From: Luteitalea sp.
GTDB taxonomy: Bacteria; Acidobacteriota; Vicinamibacteria; Vicinamibacterales; Vicinamibacteraceae
DNA: 32,089 nt
Direction: 5' to 3'
Assembly: GCA_009377605.1 (NCBI GenBank)
Contig: WHTT01000076.1
Location: 1 to 32,089 of the forward strand
Shown one piece after another: positions 1-7,345 of this stretch (positions are counted from its first letter, which is position 1; each line of letters starts with the position of its first letter). The translations under genes and the position numbers were made by a program. Below the pieces are notes generated by a model. That model was not told where the DNA came from, did not search any database, and saw nothing but the letters and a program-made list of their open reading frames with translations.

Positions 1-45
1 CGCCGAAGCTTTAGCGAAGGCGGGAGCGCGGAGCGCGAAGGCGTG
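1..45. repeat. REP-like imperfect palindrome at left edge
   Basis: The first 22 bases pair CGCC with GGCG and GCT with AGC, separated by opposing GAA/GAA steps that could form sheared G-A pairs. A second GCG-rich arm (gagcgcgaaggcg) follows directly. This has the look of a repetitive extragenic palindrome sitting just upstream of an operon. No second copy was found in the window, so calling it a dispersed repeat is inference. It may continue to the left of the window. Confidence 0.4.
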
Positions 46-83
46 AACGCGCCGTGCACGGGTTTGGCTTTTGGAATAGCAGA

Positions 84-1145
84 GTGTACCGAGATTTCTT
101 CGGCCTATCGGAGCGCCCGTTCGATCTCACGACGAACCCGCGGTTCCTGTTCCTCTCGAGCGGGCACCGCGAAGCCTTGAGCGTCCTGCACTACGGCATG
201 GCGGGCGACAAGGGCATCACGGTGCTCGTTGGTGAGGCCGGAACTGGAAAGACGACGCTCGCTCGCGCGGCCCTGGCCCACTACCAGAGCTCGGAGGTGC
301 TCGGCCTTTACTTGAACAACCCCACGCTGACGCGGCAGGAGTTCTTCGAGTTCGTTGCCCACGGCGTGGGACTCAGTCCGAAGGTGGCTCGGTCCAAGGC
401 CACGTTCCTGCGCGAGCTGGACGCGCTGCTCGGAGAGCGGCGTCGTTCCGGCAAGCTGACGGCGCTGATCGTCGACGAAGCGCAAGCGATACCTACCGAG
501 ATCCTCGAAGAGATTCGCATGCTGGCGAACCTCGAGTCCCCGACGAGCAAGCATTTGTCGATCCTGCTCGCGGGACAACCCGAGCTCGCGACGCGGCTGA
601 ACGAGCCGGCGTTACTTCCGCTCAAACAGCGAGTGGCCTTGCGCACCACGCTGACGCCATTTCGCCTGCTGGAAACCGCCTGCTATCTCGCCATGAGGAT
701 CCGTGTCGCGGGTGGCGACCCAGCCGCGATCTTTTACCGGTCGGCGGTGGAGCGCATTCATCAGGTGTCGAGGGGCGTTCCCCGGACGATCAACGTCGTC
801 TCCGACAACGCGCTGCTGACGGCCTTCGCCCTCAAGGCGAAGCCGGTCTCCACCGACATCATCGCCGAGGTGTGCAGGGATCTCGATGTGAACATGGGCG
901 GCAACGAGCCCGTCGTGGCGGAAGCACAGGCGGGGTCGTCGCAGGAGCCGGGCGCCGTCCCAGGTGGCGAGCGGCGGCAGCTGGCCCCAGACAGGGGGCC
1001 AGGGGATCTGCTCGGCACGCCACGGCCGCCCGCTGCCGTGCATCGACCGGAAGGTAACGACGATCACGCGAGAAAAGAGCCGTCGGCCTCCCGCTCGAAC
1101 GAGACGGCGATGGCGCGACGTGCAGTGATCTTATCTGTCGACTGA
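84..1145 (+). CDS. ExeA/MshM-like AAA ATPase, exosortase (XrtA)-locus type
   Basis: Cytoplasmic P-loop ATPase of the general-secretion ExeA-like family; members near PEP-CTERM/exosortase EPS loci are annotated as putative secretion ATPases. The GTG at 84 gives the family-typical N-terminus MYRDFFGLSERPF; an in-frame GTG at 54 would add ten atypical residues. Walker A GEAGTGKT is at residues 50-57, Walker B LIVDEA at about 128-133, and a sensor-like LAGQPEL follows near residue 160. The AAA core ends around residue 270. The last 80 or so residues are a low-complexity tail rich in Gly, Pro, Glu and Arg with no recognisable domain. The tyrosine kinase starts 8 nt after the stop, so the two are probably co-transcribed. 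Its exact role in EPS export is not established. Length is about 353 aa. Confidence 0.85.
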   Translation: MYRDFFGLSERPFDLTTNPRFLFLSSGHREALSVLHYGMAGDKGITVLVGEAGTGKTTLARAALAHYQSSEVLGLYLNNPTLTRQEFFEFVAHGVGLSPKVARSKATFLRELDALLGERRRSGKLTALIVDEAQAIPTEILEEIRMLANLESPTSKHLSILLAGQPELATRLNEPALLPLKQRVALRTTLTPFRLLETACYLAMRIRVAGGDPAAIFYRSAVERIHQVSRGVPRTINVVSDNALLTAFALKAKPVSTDIIAEVCRDLDVNMGGNEPVVAEAQAGSSQEPGAVPGGERRQLAPDRGPGDLLGTPRPPAAVHRPEGNDDHARKEPSASRSNETAMARRAVILSVD

Positions 1146-1153
1146 GGGTGAAC

Positions 1154-2086
1154 ATGAGCCGGATTGGTGATGCCATACTGCGGGTGAGCGAAGCCGCACG
1201 GGAACGCGGTGAGCCGGTGCCTCCGGACGTGGCCAGAGTGGGGGCCCTCCGACTCATTCAGGAGGATCCCCCCTACGAGTCGCCATGGACGTTCGACGAA
1301 GCGGCTCCTCCCCCCGCATCCATGCGGCCCCTTGTCGCGGTGCCGAAGACGAACCGGCCCACCCCGACGCCGCGTCCTCCCGGGTCGGCGCTGAGCCGCG
1401 ACGAGCCGCCGGCCGTGTTCCGCCGAGTCAACCCGCGGCTCGAAGAGCGGATCATCGTCTCGGGCAAGGTATCGGCTGAAGGTGTCGAGCAGTATCGCCA
1501 ATTGGCCGGAACGCTGCACCAGGCACAGCTCGATCGCGGGCTGCGTGTGGTCATGGTCACCAGCGCCGTGCTGGCCGAGGGCAAGTCGCTGACGTCGACG
1601 AATCTGGCCCTCACGTTGAGCGAGTCCTACCGACGTAGGGTCTTGCTCATCGATGCCGATCTCCGCCGCCCCACGCTTCACGACATTTTTCAAGTCGGAA
1701 ACGGGAGCGGACTCTCTGACGGCCTCCGGCGGGAAAGCCCAGCCACCTTCCCCACGCTCGCGATCTCGGATGCCCTGGCGCTTCTGCCGGCAGGAGCGCC
1801 CGACCCCGACCCGATGGCCGGCCTGACCTCCGCGCGGATGCGGCAATTGATCGACGAAGCCCGAAGCAAGTTCGACTGGGTCGTGATCGACACGCCGCCT
1901 GTGACGATGATGCCGGACGCAAACCTGCTGACCGCGACCGCCGACGGTGTCGTGCTGGTGGTGGCGGCAGCCCACGCGCCGTTCGACATCGTCAGGCAGG
2001 CTGCGAAGACAATCGGGCGCAAGAAGATTCTCGGCGTCGTCCTCAACCGCGCTGAGGCCGAGTCGATCCCGTATTCATCGTACTGA
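1154..2086 (+). CDS. CpsD/CapB-family tyrosine kinase (BY-kinase), EPS locus type
   Basis: Bacterial tyrosine autokinase that normally works with a membrane co-polymerase to control EPS chain length; here it is a stand-alone cytoplasmic kinase with no transmembrane segment. ATG at 1154 is preferred because GAGGG lies six bases upstream; an in-frame GTG at 1148 adds two residues. Residues 1-95 are a Pro-rich variable region. The kinase core has the Walker A equivalent SAVLAEGKS (137-145), Walker A' VLLIDADLR (163-171) and Walker B VVIDTP (243-248). The usual P-G before EGK is L-A here. The C-terminal tyrosine cluster is very short: only Tyr307 and Tyr310, the last residue. The partner co-polymerase is not in the window. 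Length 310 aa. Confidence 0.88.
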   Translation: MSRIGDAILRVSEAARERGEPVPPDVARVGALRLIQEDPPYESPWTFDEAAPPPASMRPLVAVPKTNRPTPTPRPPGSALSRDEPPAVFRRVNPRLEERIIVSGKVSAEGVEQYRQLAGTLHQAQLDRGLRVVMVTSAVLAEGKSLTSTNLALTLSESYRRRVLLIDADLRRPTLHDIFQVGNGSGLSDGLRRESPATFPTLAISDALALLPAGAPDPDPMAGLTSARMRQLIDEARSKFDWVVIDTPPVTMMPDANLLTATADGVVLVVAAAHAPFDIVRQAAKTIGRKKILGVVLNRAEAESIPYSSY

Positions 2087-2097
2087 ATACAAATTCA

Positions 2098-2123
2098 GCC
2101 GCGATGCGGACTTTAATCGCGGC
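2098..2123 (+). terminator. Hairpin downstream of the kinase gene
   Basis: GCCGCGAT (2098-2105) and ATCGCGGC (2116-2123) form a perfect 8-bp stem with a 10-nt loop, starting 12 nt after the kinase stop codon. No T-run follows, so it is either a rho-independent-like terminator lacking the U tract, an mRNA 3' stabiliser, or a protein-binding dyad upstream of the sigma-54 site at 2182. Confidence 0.45.
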
Positions 2124-2144
2124 AGCGACGATGTGATGCGATTC

Positions 2145-2163
2145 GGGCCGGCCAAATCGGCCC
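2145..2163 (+). promoter_or_regulatory. Inverted repeat upstream of sigma-54 site
   Basis: GGGCCG (2145-2150) and CGGCCC (2158-2163) are 6-bp inverted arms around a 7-nt spacer, followed by AAAAG. It lies about 20 nt upstream of the -24 element at 2182. It could be a second terminator hairpin or an activator/modulator site; sequence alone does not decide. Confidence 0.3.
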
Positions 2164-2181
2164 AAAAGCAGTAGCGAGCTC

Positions 2182-2197
2182 TGGCGTTCGATTTGCA
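2182..2197 (+). promoter_or_regulatory. Sigma-54 (-24/-12) promoter
   Basis: TGGCGTTCGATTTGCA matches the RpoN consensus TGGCACG-N4-TTGCW at all eight core TGGC/TTGC positions, with the invariant GG and GC dinucleotides at the required spacing. Predicted transcription start is about 2208, 38 nt before the ATG at 2246. It lies in the 159-bp gap between the kinase and the next gene, in the correct orientation. Confidence 0.72.
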
Positions 2198-2245
2198 GCT
2201 CAGCTTCACACCTCCCCCCCTGAAGCTACCTGCGCACAACTGGAT

Positions 2246-2665
2246 ATGTCAGCGCACCGGACCGATCGAAGGCACGAGGTGTACGACGAGGACAGCTTTC
2301 GGCACTTCCTGGCGATAGAGCGAAGGCGCGCCGAGCGCTCGGGACGATCACTGCTCTTGCTGCTGGTGGATATCACGCCCGACAGCGAGGGGGACGGCTC
2401 GATTGATGCCGCAGAGGCCGACGCGTTGTTCGCTGCCCTCGCGACCTGCGTTCGAGAGATCGAGGTCATCGGCTGGTATCGGACTGGCCGATCAGCGGGT
2501 GCCGTGCTGACGCAAGGCGCCAACGGACCGCCGCCTGACGTCTCGCGTCGGATCGGCGAGCGCGTCGCTGGCGCGCTGAGCCAACGCTTGCCCGCGCGTG
2601 TGCGGGCGCGCCTCGAAGTGCGTGTGTTGCAACTGCAGACTAGGCCAAAGAACCGCTATGCATGA
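2246..2665 (+). CDS. Small degenerate GGDEF-like domain protein
   Basis: Soluble 139-residue protein with no signal peptide or membrane segment. Residues 17-45 (FRHFLAIERRRAER followed by a hydrophobic strand and VDI) look like the beginning of a GGDEF/nucleotidyl cyclase fold. Where GGDEF would be expected the sequence reads WYRTGRSAGAVL (77-88), so catalytic activity is unlikely. The same fold, with matching ERRRA, GW and VILT-type segments, makes up residues 77-190 of the next gene product, so the two are paralogous. The stop overlaps the start of the sugar transferase by 8 nt (ATGCATGA), implying translational coupling. A regulatory or scaffold role for the transferase is inference. It is the first gene after a sigma-54 promoter. 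Confidence 0.7.
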   Translation: MSAHRTDRRHEVYDEDSFRHFLAIERRRAERSGRSLLLLLVDITPDSEGDGSIDAAEADALFAALATCVREIEVIGWYRTGRSAGAVLTQGANGPPPDVSRRIGERVAGALSQRLPARVRARLEVRVLQLQTRPKNRYA

Positions 2666-3935
2666 CTGGATGACGACGTTCCACTGGAGTGAGGGGACGC
2701 CGATCGCGAGCGTGAGGCCCGTGCGATCACGCGCGCGTTCGCCACGGCGGGCCAACGGTTTGACGGTCGGGCACGCTCGCAACGGCAGCGTGGCCGGAAG
2801 TCTGTCCATTGCGTCGATGGTTGAAAGCCACGCCATCGAGCAGACGATGGGGCGACCGACTGCGGGGGCCGAGGCGCGCACCACCCAGCGCTTCCTCAAC
2901 GAGCGGCTGTTCAAGAGCGCGCTGATTCGCGAGCGGCGGCGAGCGGATCGCCTCGACGAGCTGTTCGCCCTCATCACGATCAAGGTGGATCCGCCCCTTC
3001 TCCCGGCGGTGCGTGCTGCGGTGGCGGCAACCGCCAGTGACATCGACATGACGGGATGGATGGAGCAGGGCACTACTGTCGGTGTGATCCTGACCGAGCT
3101 CACCAGGCCTGGCGATGCCGACGTTCGCCAGTTCGAAGCGTGCGTGCTGCACGAGCTGATGCGCCGTCTCGACACCGCAGCCATCGAGCGGCTCGAGATA
3201 CGGTGTTACGTGCATCGCGGCCCCGTGGCCGGAAGCGCCCCTGAGCTCCCCGAGGGTGACCCCCTACTCGACGAGCTCCGCGCCATGCACACGCGCCTGC
3301 CGCTTTGGAGCACAGCGAAGCGAACGCTCGACATCATTGGAAGCGCTACGCTCCTCGTGCTGATGTCCCCCATCCTCTTGCTCGCGGCCCTGTTCGTCAA
3401 GCTGACCTCGCCTGGCCCCATCCTCTTCCGGCAGGAGCGCATCGGCTACATGGCCACGCCGTTCACGATGCTCAAGTTTCGCACCATGCAGGTGAACAAC
3501 GATCCCGCGCTACATCGGCAGTACGTGACGGACTTCATCAAGTTCGCCAACCACGCGAGGGCGAGCAACGACGCGGCACCGTTCAAGATCGACAACGACC
3601 CACGAACAACGGCGATTGGCCGCCTGCTCCGCAGGACCAGCATGGACGAGCTGCCACAGCTCTGGAACGTCCTGAGGGGTGACATGTCGCTCGTGGGCCC
3701 TCGTCCACCGATCGCCTACGAGCTCGAGCACTATCAGCCCTGGCACTGGAGGCGCGTGCTCGAGGCCAAGCCAGGCCTCACGGGCTTGTGGCAGGTCACC
3801 GGTCGAAGCCGTACGACGTTCGACGAGATGGTCCGCCTCGACCTCCGCTACGCCAGGGCCAAGTCCCTCTGGTTGGACCTCAAGATTCTCCTTGCGACGC
3901 CACGGGCCGTTATTACGGGCCGCGGCGCGCGTTGA
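2658..3935 (+). CDS. Initiating undecaprenyl-phosphate sugar phosphotransferase with N-terminal GGDEF-like domain
   Basis: Membrane-associated polyprenyl-phosphate hexose-1-phosphate transferase (bacterial sugar transferase family, WcaJ/PglC-like C-terminal catalytic part) that starts repeat-unit assembly. ATG at 2658 overlaps the previous stop; an in-frame ATG at 2817 (residue 54) is possible, and neither has a strong ribosome site. Residues 1-76 are basic and variable. Residues 77-190 are a degenerate cyclase-like domain paralogous to the preceding protein. The catalytic part (about 221-425) begins with KRTLDIIGS and a membrane hairpin (about 226-250), then KFRTM (273-277), a DNDPRTT-type segment, SMDELPQLWNVL, SLVGPRP and the PGLTGLWQ motif. 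Unlike WcaJ it lacks four N-terminal transmembrane helices; the cyclase-like domain takes their place. The aminotransferase starts 21 nt later. Confidence 0.87.
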   Translation: MHDWMTTFHWSEGTPIASVRPVRSRARSPRRANGLTVGHARNGSVAGSLSIASMVESHAIEQTMGRPTAGAEARTTQRFLNERLFKSALIRERRRADRLDELFALITIKVDPPLLPAVRAAVAATASDIDMTGWMEQGTTVGVILTELTRPGDADVRQFEACVLHELMRRLDTAAIERLEIRCYVHRGPVAGSAPELPEGDPLLDELRAMHTRLPLWSTAKRTLDIIGSATLLVLMSPILLLAALFVKLTSPGPILFRQERIGYMATPFTMLKFRTMQVNNDPALHRQYVTDFIKFANHARASNDAAPFKIDNDPRTTAIGRLLRRTSMDELPQLWNVLRGDMSLVGPRPPIAYELEHYQPWHWRRVLEAKPGLTGLWQVTGRSRTTFDEMVRLDLRYARAKSLWLDLKILLATPRAVITGRGAR

Positions 3936-3956
3936 TGCCCAGACGAGCCACACACT

Positions 3957-5144
3957 ATGACTCCACCCATTCCATTCTTGGATCTGATCACGCCCCACCG
4001 GGAGCTCGAGGAGGAGCTCGTCGCGGCCTTTCGTGACGCCGTCCGATCGGCCGCCTTCATCGGCGGACCGGAAGTCGAGGCGTTCGAGCGAGAGTTTGCC
4101 GCCTACTGCGGCACGAAGTATTGCGTCGGTGTCGCCAGTGGCACCGACGCCGTGCGGTTTGCCTTGATGGCAGCTGGCGTCGGCCTTGGTGACGCGGTCG
4201 TCACGGTGTCGCACACCTTCATCGCCACGGTCGAAGCCATCAGCCAGGCGGGCGCGGACACGGAGCTCGTCGACATCGACGAGCGCACGTACTGCATGAG
4301 TCCTGACAGGCTGCTGGAATACCTCGAAGCCTGCCAAAAGGATCAACATACCGGCCGGCCGCTTGGCCAGCGCTCAGGGAGGCCAATCAGGGCGGTGGTT
4401 CCCGTGCACCTCTACGGCCAGGTGGCGGAGATGGACTCAATCCTGGACATCGCCAGCCACTACGACCTCTTCGTCGTTGAAGACGCGTGCCAGGCGCAGG
4501 GTGCCGAGTACTACTCCGCGGAAGGCGGCTGGCGGCGCGCCGGCTCCTTCGGCAAGGCGGGCGCGTTCAGCTTCTATCCCGGCAAGAACCTCGGAGCCTG
4601 CGGTGAAGCGGGCGCCGTGACCACCGACGACGAACAGGTGGCGCAGAAGATCCGGATGCTGCGTGAGCACGGGCAGGCACAGAAGTACTACCACGACCTC
4701 GAGGGCTACAACGGCCGGCTGGATGCGATTCAGGCGGCATTCCTCAGGATCAAGCTTCGCCACCTGGATCGCTGGAACGAGCAACGAAAGTCGGCCGCGG
4801 CTCGTTACGCCGAGCTGCTGTCCGGCGCACCTGACATCACGCCCCCGTTCGAGCCGGAGACGAGCAGAGCCGTCTATCATCTCTACGTCGTCAGAACGAA
4901 GGACCGAGATGCGCTCGCCGCGCACCTGAAGGCGGAGAGCATCTCTGCCGGATTGCACTATCCGCTGCCGGTTCATCTGCAGAAGTGCTACCGCGATTGG
5001 GGCTATGACGTCGGCGACCTGCCGGTTACCGAGCGCGCCGCCTCCGAGGTTCTGTCCCTTCCAATGTTCCCCGGGCTGACGAAAGCGCATCAAGAACGGG
5101 TTGCGAGTGGGATCGAGACATTCGCCAGCGTCATCCCTGGTTGA
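3957..5144 (+). CDS. DegT/DnrJ/EryC1/StrS sugar aminotransferase (WbpE/FdtB-like)
   Basis: PLP-dependent aminotransferase that adds an amino group to a nucleotide-linked keto-sugar. Visible family features are IPFLDL near the N-terminus, SGTDA (61-65, phosphate binding), EDACQAQGA (175-183, cofactor ring contact) and the PLP lysine in FYPGKNLGACGE (Lys210). The C-terminal HYPLPVHLQ and SLPMFP segments are typical of 3-amino-sugar aminotransferases. Length 395 aa matches the family. It could pair with the dehydrogenase and acetyltransferase encoded at 22023-23575, or supply another amino sugar. The exact substrate cannot be read from sequence. Confidence 0.88.
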   Translation: MTPPIPFLDLITPHRELEEELVAAFRDAVRSAAFIGGPEVEAFEREFAAYCGTKYCVGVASGTDAVRFALMAAGVGLGDAVVTVSHTFIATVEAISQAGADTELVDIDERTYCMSPDRLLEYLEACQKDQHTGRPLGQRSGRPIRAVVPVHLYGQVAEMDSILDIASHYDLFVVEDACQAQGAEYYSAEGGWRRAGSFGKAGAFSFYPGKNLGACGEAGAVTTDDEQVAQKIRMLREHGQAQKYYHDLEGYNGRLDAIQAAFLRIKLRHLDRWNEQRKSAAARYAELLSGAPDITPPFEPETSRAVYHLYVVRTKDRDALAAHLKAESISAGLHYPLPVHLQKCYRDWGYDVGDLPVTERAASEVLSLPMFPGLTKAHQERVASGIETFASVIPG

Positions 5145-5210
5145 TGTAAACCCTGTCCTGACAAGTAACGTGCTCTCATCAACCGGACAGCTCCCAGAAG
5201 GACCCATGCC

Positions 5211-6641
5211 GTGAGCGTTGGCGGCGTCGCATTCACGGTCATCGCCGGGTTGCTCCTCGTCGTGCTGCCGCGGCGGCTCGCGGTGATTCCGCTGCTGCTT
5301 GCCGCCGCATACACGACCCGACTGCCTGTTGTCGAGCTCGGACCCGCCAGCCTGAGTGCGCTCCGCATCCTTGTGGTAGTCGGCATCGTGCGTGTTCTCG
5401 TGCGCGGCGAACGGGTCGCCAATGGCGTGAACGTGATCGACGCACTGCTGTTCGCCTGGGCGCTGCTCCTGGTCGGCTCGAGTGCGTTTCATACGCCAGA
5501 CGCGTGGACGGTTCGCTCGGGCATGGTGTTGGGTGAAGTGGGCGTGTACGTCCTCTGCCGGATCTTCATCCAGGACGCTGAAGACGTTCGCCGGATATTC
5601 GCAGTCTTGTGCGTGGTGCTCTTGCCGCTCGCCATCCTGATGTTGCTCGAGAAGCACACAGCGCACAACTTCTTCTCGATCATGGGAGGAACTGGCGAGA
5701 TCAACATCCGCGAAGGACACGTCCGGGCATATGGGCCGTTCGCGCATTCGATCTTGGCAGGGACGGTCGGTGCGACCTGCATGGCAATGGCCGTCGCCAT
5801 CTGGAGAATGCATCGCGTAAGCGCGCTCCTTGGACTGGCTGCCGGGGCGGGTATCGTCTTCGCCAGCACGTCGAGCGGGCCGATCATGATGGTCGCCTTT
5901 ACCTCGTTCGCGTTGCTGCTCTGGAAGCTGCGGAGCGTGCTGAGTCTGGTTCGCTGGGCGACGCTTGCCGGCATCGTCGCGCTCGACATCGTGATGGACG
6001 CCCCGGTGTACTTCCTCATGGGGCGCATCGATATTACCGGCGGCAGCGCTGGCTGGCACCGCGCGCAGCTGATCCGCTCGTCGCTCGAGCACCTGAGCGA
6101 ATGGTGGGCCGTCGGTACGGATTACACGAGGCATTGGATGGCTACCGGCGTACCGGCGAATTCGATCCACACGGACATCACCAATCACTTCCTGGCGATG
6201 GGGGTGCTGGGCGGTCTGCCGCTGTTGATCCTGTTCGCGCTCATGCTGGGTGTCGCGTTTCGAGCGGTGGGACGAGCAGTGCGGGACAATGAGCGCCGAT
6301 CACCCACGCAGGCCTTTCTCGTCTGGACCCTGGGAGCGATGCTGTTCGGGCAGGTGATGAACTTCTGGTCGATCTCGCTGTTCGACCAGTCGATCTCGTT
6401 CTTCTATCTGATCGTCGCGGCGATTACCGCGATCCAGCACCCGGCCGTGTCGGTGGCCAAGGCGGGCGTGTCTGCCCGTACTCGGCGTCGAAAGCGCAAA
6501 GGCCGGGGCGTTCGCGTGCCGGCAGCAGTAGGAATGAACGATGAGCGACGAGACTTTCACGATAACAGTATCGGTCAACCACGAGGAGGTGCTTCAGCAG
6601 AACCTCCTCTTGTCTCCTGGCCTGCTGAATGGAGGACGTAA
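5211..6641 (+). CDS. O-antigen polymerase/ligase-like membrane protein (Wzy-like)
   Basis: Polytopic inner-membrane protein with about ten or more hydrophobic segments between residues 1 and 405, including the family-like RAYGPFAHSILAGT segment in its middle. It would polymerise lipid-linked repeat units in the periplasm. GTG at 5211 is supported by AGAAGGA at 5196-5202; the ATG at 5206 is out of frame and stops after two codons. After the last membrane helix there is a strongly basic stretch (RTRRRKRKGRG) and a hydrophilic tail that overlaps the next gene by 101 nt, which is unusually long. Wzy proteins are poorly conserved, so the assignment rests on topology, length (476 aa) and operon position. 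Confidence 0.8.
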   Translation: MSVGGVAFTVIAGLLLVVLPRRLAVIPLLLAAAYTTRLPVVELGPASLSALRILVVVGIVRVLVRGERVANGVNVIDALLFAWALLLVGSSAFHTPDAWTVRSGMVLGEVGVYVLCRIFIQDAEDVRRIFAVLCVVLLPLAILMLLEKHTAHNFFSIMGGTGEINIREGHVRAYGPFAHSILAGTVGATCMAMAVAIWRMHRVSALLGLAAGAGIVFASTSSGPIMMVAFTSFALLLWKLRSVLSLVRWATLAGIVALDIVMDAPVYFLMGRIDITGGSAGWHRAQLIRSSLEHLSEWWAVGTDYTRHWMATGVPANSIHTDITNHFLAMGVLGGLPLLILFALMLGVAFRAVGRAVRDNERRSPTQAFLVWTLGAMLFGQVMNFWSISLFDQSISFFYLIVAAITAIQHPAVSVAKAGVSARTRRRKRKGRGVRVPAAVGMNDERRDFHDNSIGQPRGGASAEPPLVSWPAEWRT

Positions 6642-7317
6642 TCAGCTGGTCATCAAACGGCGCTTTCCCTCGGCGTCCCTCGCTTACAACAGCGCGATCG
6701 AGGAAGCCGAGAACGACATCGTCATCTTCGTTCACCAGGACGTCTATCTGCCGGATACGTGGTTTGCATGCTTGAAGAGTTGTTTGGCATTTCTCGAGGA
6801 GACACAAGTGAGCTGGGGGGTTCTCGGCTGTTTTGGATCCAGGAAAGGCGCCGAAGGCGGGCTCGGACGTGTGTACACGAGCGGCTTGGGATGGCACGGA
6901 CGACTCGTTACCCGGCCGGAGCCGGTCGAGACACTCGACGAAATCCTGCTCGTCATCCGTAAGTCGTCGGGCCTGCGTTTCGATCCTCGCCTTCCCCACT
7001 TTCATTTGTACGGGACCGACATCTGCATGAAGGCGAGGGAGCGAGGCCTCGCGAACTATGCGTTTCAGGGGCTTTGTGTCCACAACACGAACCAGCTACT
7101 GAGCCTGCCGAGAGAGTTCTACACGTGCTATCGCTACATTCGAAGCAAGTGGTCCCGGTACCTGCCAATTTATGCCTCCTGTATGAAGATCTCATTCCTG
7201 AACGGAGAGCTCTGCCGGAAGTGGATCGTCGAGGCTGGACACCAGCTGCTTGGGACGCGACGCCAAGCGAAAACCAGGGTCGAGGATCCGCGAGTGTTCT
7301 GCTATGAGCGCCACTGA
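6541..7317 (+). CDS. Glycosyltransferase, GT2-like (Glyco_tranf_2_5 type)
   Basis: Cytoplasmic GT-A-type transferase. Diagnostic segments are SASLAYNSAIEEAENDIVIFVHQDVYLP (residues about 42-70, shown here joined from two stretches: the YN...A segment and the HQDVYLP nucleotide/metal-binding segment), WGVLGCFGS, and HFHLYGTDICMKARERG toward the C-terminus. ATG at 6541 is preceded by TAGGAA with seven-base spacing. The start lies inside the 3' end of the polymerase gene in another frame. Length 258 aa. Donor and acceptor are unknown. Confidence 0.82.
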   Translation: MSDETFTITVSVNHEEVLQQNLLLSPGLLNGGRNQLVIKRRFPSASLAYNSAIEEAENDIVIFVHQDVYLPDTWFACLKSCLAFLEETQVSWGVLGCFGSRKGAEGGLGRVYTSGLGWHGRLVTRPEPVETLDEILLVIRKSSGLRFDPRLPHFHLYGTDICMKARERGLANYAFQGLCVHNTNQLLSLPREFYTCYRYIRSKWSRYLPIYASCMKISFLNGELCRKWIVEAGHQLLGTRRQAKTRVEDPRVFCYERH

Positions 7318-7345
7318 CGCGGACGCGAAGAGGGAGTCAGACCTG

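Noticed and set aside
4437-6188. 583-codon open frame on the minus strand
   Set aside because: Opposite a clear aminotransferase and polymerase; composition is Arg/Gln/His-rich shadow of high-GC codons, with no domain.
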